In this document: positions 16,427 to 23,239 of the stretch, one piece after another
Numbering within the stretch: position 1 is the stretch's first letter
How the letters are laid out: each line of letters starts with the position of its first letter
Assembly: GCF_019904175.1 (NCBI RefSeq)
Contig: NZ_CP061913.1
Location: 8,866,001 to 8,930,000 of the forward strand
Origin: Dactylosporangium vinaceum
GTDB taxonomy: Bacteria > Actinomycetota > Actinomycetes > Mycobacteriales > Micromonosporaceae
DNA length: 64,000 bases
Direction of reading: 5' to 3'
The notes under the pieces: generated by a model
What the model was told of the DNA's origin: nothing
The model's database searches: none
What the model saw: the letters and a program-made list of their open reading frames with translations, nothing else
Position numbers and translations under genes: made by a program

Positions 16427-16845
16427 TCACCAGGCTCACGGTGCTGTTCGACGACGGCTGCCGGCTGTGCCGCACGGCGAAATCGTGGCTCGCCGGCCGA
16501 GCCCAGATCGTCCCGCTCGAGTTCGTCGCGGCGGGATCGGACGAGGCGCGCCGCCGGTATCCGGCGCTCGATCCGGCCGACACCCTGGCCGACATCACGG
16601 TGGTCGCCGACGACGGCGGCGTGTACACCGGGGATGCGGCCTGGCTGGTCTGCCTGTGGGCGCTCGATGGCTATCGGGGGCTGGCGGCGCGCCTCGCCCA
16701 GCCGCACCTGCGGCCCGTCGCCCGCCGGGTGGCGCAGTCGGCCGGGTCCCTGCGAGGCCGGGGCGGGCCGATCGAGCCTCCGCCGGCGTGGCCCGGGTCG
16801 CCTGATCGCTATCGTCAGGACTGTGGTGACTCCTGCGGTACCTGA
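16423..16845 (+). CDS. DCC-family (DUF393) thiol-disulfide oxidoreductase-like protein
   Basis: A 140-residue protein starting MITRLTVLFDDGCRLCR. The DxxCxxC pattern (DDGCRLC) gives the family its name and sits like a thioredoxin active site. The later segment DITVVADDGGVYTGDAAWLVCLWAL fits the DUF393 core. Family function is not settled; thiol redox chemistry is assumed. The start overlaps the preceding stop (ATGA). Its last 20 bp overlap the TetR gene start, so all three genes are coupled. The C-terminus has two further Cys residues (DCGDSCG). Confidence 0.8.
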   Translation: MITRLTVLFDDGCRLCRTAKSWLAGRAQIVPLEFVAAGSDEARRRYPALDPADTLADITVVADDGGVYTGDAAWLVCLWALDGYRGLAARLAQPHLRPVARRVAQSAGSLRGRGGPIEPPPAWPGSPDRYRQDCGDSCGT

Positions 16846-17509
16846 CAGCGCCCCCGAGACCAGCCGGGGCGAGCAGACGCGCAAGCTGATCGTCGACACG
16901 GCGGTGCGGCTGTTTCGCGACCAGGGGTACGACAGGACCACCATGCGGGGCATCGCGCAGGAGGCCGGCGTCTCGGTCGGCAACGCCTACTACTACTTTC
17001 CCTCCAAGGATCACCTGGTCCAGCAGTTCTACGCGACAGTCCAGGAGGACGCCGCGGCCGCGAGCGCCGAGCGGCTGGCGCAGCCGGGGCCGTTCGACGA
17101 GCGGCTGCGGGTGGCGCTCACGGCGATGTTCGACGTGATGACGCCGTACCACGCCTTCGCCGGCAAGTTCATCAAGACCGCCGTGGAGCCGGGGTCGGCG
17201 CTGAGCCCGTTCAGCGCCGAGTCGGCCCCGGCCCGGGAGCGGTCGATCACGGTCCTGCGCAGCGTGGTCGAGGGCGCCACCACGAAGATCGACGCGGAGC
17301 TCCGGGCCGACCTGCCGGAGCTGCTCTGGCTGGCCGAGATGGGCATCACGCTCTACTGGGTGCACGACACCTCACCCGGCCAGGCGAAGACCCGGCTGCT
17401 CATCGACCGGGCGGTGCCACTGGTGGACCGGCTGGTCGGGCTGGCCCGCGTGCCCGGCTTCAAATCCGTCACCCGCGAGGCGCTCAAGCTGTACCGCCTG
17501 CTGCGCTGA
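16826..17509 (+). CDS. TetR/AcrR-family transcriptional regulator
   Basis: A 227-residue regulator starting MTPAVPDSAPETSRGEQT. GTG 16826 is preferred because AGGA lies five bases upstream; GTG 16823 is possible. The HTH is TMRGIAQEAGVSVGNAYYYFPSKDHLVQQFY. The C-terminal domain, with MFDVMTPYHAFAGKFIKTAV and a Leu-rich end, belongs to the group that binds fairly large hydrophobic ligands. It overlaps the DCC gene by 20 bp and is the last gene of the operon. It probably autoregulates through the two TTGAAC/GTTCAA palindromes at 15958 and 15997. Confidence 0.9.
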   Translation: MTPAVPDSAPETSRGEQTRKLIVDTAVRLFRDQGYDRTTMRGIAQEAGVSVGNAYYYFPSKDHLVQQFYATVQEDAAAASAERLAQPGPFDERLRVALTAMFDVMTPYHAFAGKFIKTAVEPGSALSPFSAESAPARERSITVLRSVVEGATTKIDAELRADLPELLWLAEMGITLYWVHDTSPGQAKTRLLIDRAVPLVDRLVGLARVPGFKSVTREALKLYRLLR

Positions 17510-17593
17510 TCACGCCCGCCGTAGTCATTCGGTAACCATTTGTTCAACTCCAGCGTTCGCCGAAGCGCGGATCCCGAGGTAGCGTCGGCTCCC

Positions 17594-18793
17594 ATGGCGA
17601 CCTTGCAGGGCATCCGCAGGGCCGACCACGACGCGGTCATCGCCGATCTGGAGCAGGCCGAGGGCTACATTGCATCGATCTGCTTCAAGACCGGCCCACC
17701 CGCGGCGGTCGGTGTCGAGCTCGAGTTCACCGTGCACCATCGCGACGATCCGGCGGCCCCGCTGGATCATCAGCGGCTCTGTCAAGCCCTCGGCGACCAC
17801 GCGCCGCCGACCTTGCGGGCCGACTCCCCCGCGCTGCCACTGCGCCACGGCAGCGGCGTCACCCTCGAACCCGGCGGCCAGGTCGAGATCTCCAGCCGCC
17901 CCCACCCGTCGCTGACCGCCCTGCACGGGGCCGTAGGCGCCGAGATCGAGCAGCTCACCGCCCTGCTCGCCCGGACCGGACTGGTCCTGGGCGACTTCGG
18001 GGCCGACGCCCACCGGGCACCCCGGCGGCTGCTGCGCACTCCCCGGTACGACGCCATGGAGGCGGCTTTCAGCCGTCGCGGCGACGCCGGAACGGTCATG
18101 ATGTGCTCGACGGCCGGCCTGCAGGTCTGCCTCGACCCCGGCCCCGCCGACGAGCTCGCCGCGCGCTGGGCCGCCGTCCACGAGCTCGGCCCGCCGCTCA
18201 TGGCCCTGTTCGCCAACGCCGGCCGGCTCGCCGGTGCCGAGTCCGGCTGGGCCTCGGCCCGGCAGCGGGCGTGGCACGGCATCGACCCGTCCCGCACCCG
18301 CGCCGCCGGCCCCGGGCCCGACCCGGCCGCCGACTGGACCGCGTACGCCCTGGACGCCGAGGTCCTGTGCGTGCGCCGCGACGACGGGGCGTGGGGCACC
18401 CCGGCCGGGGTGACGTTCGCCGACTGGGTCCGCGGCGCGCTGGGGCCGCGGCCGACCTTCGCCGACCTGGACTACCACCTCAGCACCCTCTTCCCGCCGG
18501 TCCGCCCGCGCGGGTACCTGGAGATCCGCTACCTCGACACCCAGCCCGGGCGCCACTGGTTCGCGCCCGCCGCGCTGCTGACCGCCCTGCTCGCCGACCC
18601 CGCCACCGTGGCGCGGGCCCGCGAGCTGTGCGCGCCGGCCGCCGGGCGCTGGGTGGAGGCGGCCCGCGACGGGATGGCCGACCCGGTCCTCGCCGGGGTC
18701 GCCCGGGCCGTGCGCGAGCTGGCGCTCGACCGGCTGGATCTGCCACCGCACCTGCTCGCCGACGTCGTCGAAGGGAGTACACGCAATGACTGA
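17594..18793 (+). CDS. egtA: Ergothioneine pathway glutamate-cysteine ligase EgtA
   Basis: A 399-residue cytosolic enzyme making gamma-glutamylcysteine from Glu, Cys and ATP. GVELEFTVHH near residue 38 is the ATP/Glu-binding start, LEPGGQVEISSRPH is the conserved GCS2-type core, and STAGLQVCLD, WHGIDPSRTR and DYHLSTLFPPVRPRGYLEIRYLD follow in family order. The ATG at 17594 gives a start close to that of other EgtA proteins; a longer frame begins at a poor TTG. It heads a four-gene operon; its stop overlaps the egtB start by 8 bp. Confidence 0.95.
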   Translation: MATLQGIRRADHDAVIADLEQAEGYIASICFKTGPPAAVGVELEFTVHHRDDPAAPLDHQRLCQALGDHAPPTLRADSPALPLRHGSGVTLEPGGQVEISSRPHPSLTALHGAVGAEIEQLTALLARTGLVLGDFGADAHRAPRRLLRTPRYDAMEAAFSRRGDAGTVMMCSTAGLQVCLDPGPADELAARWAAVHELGPPLMALFANAGRLAGAESGWASARQRAWHGIDPSRTRAAGPGPDPAADWTAYALDAEVLCVRRDDGAWGTPAGVTFADWVRGALGPRPTFADLDYHLSTLFPPVRPRGYLEIRYLDTQPGRHWFAPAALLTALLADPATVARARELCAPAAGRWVEAARDGMADPVLAGVARAVRELALDRLDLPPHLLADVVEGSTRND

Positions 18794-20033
18794 CCTGCGG
18801 GAGCGCGTCGCGCGCGAACTACTGAGGACCCGGCAGCGCTCCACCGTGCTCACCGAGGCGGTGGACGACGGCGACCTGATCCGCCAGCACTCGCCGCTCA
18901 TGTCGCCGCTCGTGTGGGACCTGGCGCACATCGGCAACCAGGAGGAGCTGTGGCTGGTGCGCGACGTCGGCGGCCGCGACCCGGTCCGGGCCGACATCGA
19001 CCACCTCTACGACGCCTTCAAGCACGCCCGCCGGGACCGGCCGGCGCTGCCGCTGCTCAGCCCGCGGGAGGCGCGGGCCTACGTGGCGACCGTGCGCGAC
19101 AAGGTGTTCGACGTGCTCGAGCGGGTACCCCTGGAGGGTAATCGGCTCACGGAGCACGCCTTCGCCTTCGGGATGATCGTGCAGCACGAGCAGCAGCACG
19201 ACGAGACGATGCTGGCCACGCACCAGCTGCGCGCCGGCGACCCCGTGCTGGCCGCGGCCCCACCCCCGCCGTCCACTGTGGACGTTTCCGGGGAGGTACT
19301 GGTGCCGGGCGGGCCGTTCACGATGGGGACGTCGACCGAGCCGTGGGCCCTCGACAACGAGCGGCCCGCGCACCTGGTCGACGTGCCGGCGTTCTTCATC
19401 GACCGGGCGCCGGTGACAAACGCGCAGTACGCCGCGTTCCTGGACGAGACCGGCGCCGAGCCGCCGCTGCACTGGAGCCGGGACCCGGGCGGCTGGCTGG
19501 CCACCGCATTCGGGCGCACCGCGCCGATCGTGCCCGACGCGCCTGTCGTGCACGTGTCGTTCCCCGAGGCCAAGGCGTATGCCGAGTGGGCCGGGCGGCG
19601 GCTGCCGACCGAGGCCGAGTGGGAGAAGGCGGCCCGCTGGGACCCGGCGACCGGGCGTTCGCGGCGCTACCCGTGGGGCGACGAGGACCCCGAGCCGCAC
19701 CACGCCAACCTGGGCCAGCGCCACCTCGCCCCGGCCCCCGTCGGCGCCTACCCGGCCGGCGCCTCGCCCCTGGGCGTGCACCAGCTCATCGGCGACGTCT
19801 GGGAGTGGGTCGACAGCGACTTCACGCCCTACCCCGGGTTCGCCGCCTTCCCGTACCGCGAGTACTCCGAGGTGTTCTTCGGCCCCGACTACAAGATCCT
19901 GCGCGGCGGCTCGTTCGGCACCGACGCGGCCGCCTGCCGCGGCACGTTCCGCAACTGGGACTACCCGATCCGCCGGCAGATCTTCAGCGGCTTCCGCACG
20001 GCGCGCGACAGGTCCCCCGGGGAGCTCGCCTAG
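18786..20033 (+). CDS. egtB: Hercynylcysteine sulfoxide synthase EgtB
   Basis: A 415-residue non-haem iron enzyme joining gamma-glutamylcysteine to hercynine with O2. The N-terminal DinB-like helical domain carries the iron ligands: His48 (DLAHIG), His134 and His138 (QHEQQHDE), at the positions expected for mycobacterial EgtB. The C-terminal formylglycine-generating-type sulfatase-modifying domain starts at about 170 (GGPFTMGTS) and contains RRLPTEAEWEKAAR, GDVWEWVDSDF and LRGGSFGT. It is coupled to egtA (8-bp overlap) and to egtC (1-bp overlap). Confidence 0.96.
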   Translation: MTDLRERVARELLRTRQRSTVLTEAVDDGDLIRQHSPLMSPLVWDLAHIGNQEELWLVRDVGGRDPVRADIDHLYDAFKHARRDRPALPLLSPREARAYVATVRDKVFDVLERVPLEGNRLTEHAFAFGMIVQHEQQHDETMLATHQLRAGDPVLAAAPPPPSTVDVSGEVLVPGGPFTMGTSTEPWALDNERPAHLVDVPAFFIDRAPVTNAQYAAFLDETGAEPPLHWSRDPGGWLATAFGRTAPIVPDAPVVHVSFPEAKAYAEWAGRRLPTEAEWEKAARWDPATGRSRRYPWGDEDPEPHHANLGQRHLAPAPVGAYPAGASPLGVHQLIGDVWEWVDSDFTPYPGFAAFPYREYSEVFFGPDYKILRGGSFGTDAAACRGTFRNWDYPIRRQIFSGFRTARDRSPGELA

Positions 20034-20791
20034 TGTGCCGGCACCTGGCGTACCTGGGGCCGCCGATCCCCTTGGCGGACCTGCTCTTCACACCCCCGCA
20101 CTCCCTGGAGCGCCAGTCCTGGGCGCCCCGGGACATGCGCGGCGGCGGGACCATCAACGCCGACGGCTTCGGGGTCGGCTGGTTCCAGGCGCAAGAGCCT
20201 GTGCCGCTTCGGTACCGCCGCAGCGCCGCACTGTGGACCGACAGCACACTGCCACAGCTCGCGGCCGCGACGCGCTCCGGCTGCGTCCTGGCCGCGGTCC
20301 GCTCGGCGACCGTCGGCATGCCGGTCGTGGAGACGGCCGCGGCCCCCTTCACCGAGGACCGCTGGCTGTTCTCCCACAACGGCAAGGTCACCGGCTGGCC
20401 GGACAGCGTGGCCGCGCTCGCCGCCGCGCTGCCGGTCCGCGACCTGCTCACGCTCGACGCCCCCACCGACAGCGCGCTGCTGTGGGCCCTGGTCCGCGAC
20501 CGGCTGCGGGCCGGCCTCGAGCCCGGGAAGGCCCTGGCGGAGGTCGTGACCGCGGTCCGGGCCGCCGCGCCCGGGTCCCGGCTCAACCTCCTGCTCACCG
20601 ACGGCGAGTCGATCGCCGCCACCACGGCCGGGCACTCCCTGTCGTACCTGGCCACCGGAGACGGCGCCGTGCTGGTCGCCTCCGAGCCCCTGACTCCCGA
20701 CGCGGCCTGGACGGCCGTACCCGACCTGTCCCTGCTCGTCGCGGCCCCGTCGGCCGTGGCGGTCATCGCACTGGAAGGCCAGACCTCGTGA
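20033..20791 (+). CDS. egtC: Gamma-glutamyl hercynylcysteine sulfoxide hydrolase EgtC
   Basis: A 252-residue class-II glutamine-amidotransferase-fold hydrolase that removes the glutamyl group. The start is GTG at 20033, overlapping the egtB TAG by one base, so the mature protein begins with the nucleophile Cys2 (MCRHLAYLG). The conserved NADGFGVGW and WLFSHNGKVTGW segments form the glutaminase pocket. A longer in-frame sequence reaches back through egtB but is a different frame of that gene. It ends in GTGA overlap with egtD. Confidence 0.95.
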   Translation: MCRHLAYLGPPIPLADLLFTPPHSLERQSWAPRDMRGGGTINADGFGVGWFQAQEPVPLRYRRSAALWTDSTLPQLAAATRSGCVLAAVRSATVGMPVVETAAAPFTEDRWLFSHNGKVTGWPDSVAALAAALPVRDLLTLDAPTDSALLWALVRDRLRAGLEPGKALAEVVTAVRAAAPGSRLNLLLTDGESIAATTAGHSLSYLATGDGAVLVASEPLTPDAAWTAVPDLSLLVAAPSAVAVIALEGQTS

Positions 20792-21765
20792 CGCTGCCCG
20801 ACCTCGAGCTCGACATCCACCTGACCGACGCCGACCTGGCCGCCGCGCTGCGCTCGGACGCGCGCACCGGCCTGACCGCCACGCCGAAACACCTGCCGCC
20901 GAAGTACTTCTACGACGCCCGCGGCAGCGAGCTGTTCGAGGAGATCACCCGGCTGCACGAGTACTACCCCACCCGGGCCGAGCGCGAGATCCTGGCCGAG
21001 CGGGCCGGGGCCATCGCGAGGCGCACCGGGGCCAAGACGCTCATCGAGCTCGGCTCCGGCTCCTCGGAGAAGACCCGGCTGCTGCTGGACGCCCTGCGCG
21101 AGCACGGCACCCTGGCCTCCTTCACCCCGCTCGACGTCTCCGCGGCGGCGCTTCGCGGCGCCCTGAGCGACCTGCGCCGCGAATACCCGGACCTGCACCT
21201 GCAGGGCATCGTCGCCGACTTCGTGCACTCCCTCGACGTCCTGCCCGAGGCCGGCACCCGCCTGGTCGCCTTCCTGGGCGGCACGATCGGCAACTTCACG
21301 CCCGCCGAGCGGGCCCCGTTCCTGGCCGCCCTGCGCGCCCGCCTCTCCCCCGGCGAGTTCCTGCTGCTCGGTGCCGACCTCGTGAAGAGCCCCGCCGTCC
21401 TGATACCGGCCTACGACGACGAGTCCGGCGTCACCGCCGAGTTCAACCGCAATGTCCTGCACGTCCTCAACCGCGAGCTGGGCGCCCACTTCGACCCGGC
21501 GCTGTTCGCCCACGTCGCCCGGTGGGACGCGGCGAACGAGTGGATCGAGATGCGCCTCCGCGCGCTGGTGCCGATGACCGTGCCGATCGACGCCCTCGAC
21601 CTCACCGTGTCGTTCGCGGAGGGCGAGGAGCTGCGCACCGAGGTGTCGGCCAAGTTCCGCCGGGAGGGTCTGACGGCCGAGCTGGCGGCGGCCGGGTTCG
21701 CGGTCCGCGACTGGTGGACCGACGCCGCGGGGCGGTTCGCGCTGACGCTGGCGACGGCGGCCTGA
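20788..21765 (+). CDS. egtD: L-histidine N-alpha-methyltransferase EgtD
   Basis: A 325-residue SAM-dependent enzyme that trimethylates histidine to hercynine. The N-terminal substrate region reads LPPKYFYDARGSELFEEITRLHEYYPTRAE, the SAM site is IELGSGSSEKTRLLLDAL, and GGTIGNFTP follows, all in family order. GTG 20788 overlaps the egtC stop by 4 bp. It is last in the operon; egtE, the C-S lyase for the final step, is not in the window, so that step must be encoded elsewhere or done by another PLP enzyme. Confidence 0.96.
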   Translation: MTLPDLELDIHLTDADLAAALRSDARTGLTATPKHLPPKYFYDARGSELFEEITRLHEYYPTRAEREILAERAGAIARRTGAKTLIELGSGSSEKTRLLLDALREHGTLASFTPLDVSAAALRGALSDLRREYPDLHLQGIVADFVHSLDVLPEAGTRLVAFLGGTIGNFTPAERAPFLAALRARLSPGEFLLLGADLVKSPAVLIPAYDDESGVTAEFNRNVLHVLNRELGAHFDPALFAHVARWDAANEWIEMRLRALVPMTVPIDALDLTVSFAEGEELRTEVSAKFRREGLTAELAAAGFAVRDWWTDAAGRFALTLATAA

Positions 21766-22064
21766 GCCGAGCGGGGTGCAGGGGCGCGCAGCCCCCGGCC
21801 AGGCGGGAGCGGAGCCGCCCCGGCACCGGCCGCCGCGACGTATCGGGAATTCCGGATGTGCCGGTTTCGCTGACGGCGGCCCGGGGATCTCGTTTCAGCG
21901 GCGCGTCAGGGCGCTCGGCGAAGGTATGGATCGGCGGACCCCGCCGTGATCGGACCGGAGTGCGAGAGCCGAGAGGATGACCACAATGCGCAACCAATGG
22001 GCCGGACCGACCCGTTGACGACCCTGACGGTGCGGGCCTCAGCCACCCGCCCGTCCCGCCCCGC
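21766..22064. other. Intergenic region after egtD
   Basis: 299 bp between the convergent egtD and padR genes. It contains two GC-rich hairpins just after egtD: GGGGC-GCGCA-GCCCC at 21781-21795 and GGCGG/CCGCC at 21802-21819. They could end the egt transcript. A less GC-rich stretch around 21950-22020 holds only a 13-codon frame (21977-22018), which I do not call a gene. Nothing else is visible. Confidence 0.4.
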
Positions 22065-22424
22065 TCACCGGGCCCCGGCGGCCCGCAGGCGGAGGCGCTT
22101 CGAAGCCGCGGCGGCATTGCGGCGCTGGCGGTCGGCATCCGCGGCCAGCGCCGCGACGCCCTCGTCGGTCAGGCGGTAATAGCGGCGGTGCCGGCCGTCG
22201 ACGACCTCGGAGCCCTCGGGCTCCACGAGGCCCTCGGCGGTGAGCCGGTCGAGGGCGGCGTAGAGCGTCCCGGCCGGCAGGACGACCCGGCCTCCGGAGA
22301 GCTCGCCGACCTCCTGGATCACGGCGTACCCGTGCATGGGCCGCACCGCCAGCGCGGTCAGGATCAGGAACGTCGGCTCCCGCATCGGGGTCATACCGAT
22401 CTTTATACGGCCATTTGCCGACAT
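22065..22424 (-). CDS. PadR-family transcriptional regulator
   Basis: A 119-residue winged-helix protein. FLILTALAVRPMHGYAVIQEV is the PadR N-terminal helix with its hallmark HGY motif. LPAGTLYAALDRLTAEGLVEPEG is the recognition helix and wing, and RYYRLTDEGVAALAA is the last strand and helix. The short C-terminal helix marks the small subfamily-2 type. The start at 22424 overlaps the upstream gene's stop (TGATG), suggesting coupling; internal ATGs at 22394 and 22385 are alternatives. It probably regulates itself and the membrane protein gene before it. Confidence 0.88.
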   Translation of the reverse strand: MSANGRIKIGMTPMREPTFLILTALAVRPMHGYAVIQEVGELSGGRVVLPAGTLYAALDRLTAEGLVEPEGSEVVDGRHRRYYRLTDEGVAALAADADRQRRNAAAASKRLRLRAAGAR

Positions 22425-22999
22425 CAGGGGGCCCGGTGGCGTGCCCTTCCGGCGGACGGGTCGGCGAACTCGACCTGACGCGGGCCCGGCTGTCGCGGGA
22501 TGTGGCCGGTCGGCTGCGCTGCGTGCGCACCGGAGCGCCCGTCGGCCCAGGGGTCGGGCGCGGCGTACTGGCTGAACGGGCTGCCGGCGGGCGCCGGGTA
22601 GCCGTGGTGCATGGCGGCGTACGAGGTCGGCGGATACGGCCGGAAGCCGCCGGGGCCGCCGTACTCGCGCGCGGCCGGGTGCGGGCGGTAGCCGGCGTAG
22701 GCGCTGCGCCGGCGGTGGCCGGTGACCACGTGGCGGACGGTGCCGAGCACGCCGATGAGCAGCAGGGCGAGCGGGGCCAGAAAGGCGAACACGCTCACGT
22801 ACACGGTGCCGCCGAACATCATGAACTTCGCCGCCGCGACCGCGATCACGCCACCGACGATGAGCGACACGGCCCGGTACAGCGGCGCGTTGCCCGGCAG
22901 GAAGGCCGCCGCGAACACCGCGAGGCCGATGACGAGGTACACCAGCGCGACGACGCCGGGGTCACCCTCGAAGAGGTTGTGCAACAGACCTTCGCTCAC
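22424..22999 (-). CDS. Four-span membrane protein with Pro/Tyr-rich tail
   Basis: A 191-residue protein of unknown family. The first 95 residues hold about four hydrophobic helices (VVALVYLVIGLAVFAAAFL, YRAVSLIVGGVIAVAAAKF, VYVSVFAFLAPLALLLIGVL and a shorter one). The tail from about 100 on is rich in Pro, Tyr, His, Gly and Arg (GYRPHPAAREYGGPGG), likely disordered and cytoplasmic. It is coupled to the downstream padR gene (1-bp stop/start overlap) and is divergent from the kinase gene. Membrane proteins beside PadR regulators are often stress-responsive, but no function can be assigned. Confidence 0.72.
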   Translation of the reverse strand: MSEGLLHNLFEGDPGVVALVYLVIGLAVFAAAFLPGNAPLYRAVSLIVGGVIAVAAAKFMMFGGTVYVSVFAFLAPLALLLIGVLGTVRHVVTGHRRRSAYAGYRPHPAAREYGGPGGFRPYPPTSYAAMHHGYPAPAGSPFSQYAAPDPWADGRSGAHAAQPTGHIPRQPGPRQVEFADPSAGRARHRAP

Positions 23000-23239
23000 C
23001 GAACTCCTCCGCCACCTGCAAGCAACCGTTCCGCAACCACGGTAGGCGAGCGATCATGCGCGCACTGTCATGAGATCGGGCCGGGGCCCGGCGCGACCGG
23101 ATGACACGGCCGGCCCGTCGCGCGGGCGTTGCGACGCCGATGGGGGTGATCCGGGTTGCGGCCGCCGGAAATCTGTCCGGCACCACACACGGGCGAGGGC
23201 GGTGCGTGGTGGCGAGATCCTTCGGGTACACAATGGTGC

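Noticed and set aside
21977..22018. A 13-codon frame (MTTMRNQWAGPTR) in a less GC-rich patch after the egt operon
   Set aside because: No partner genes of a peptide system nearby, and the ribosome site touches the first ATG. Chance is the simpler explanation.
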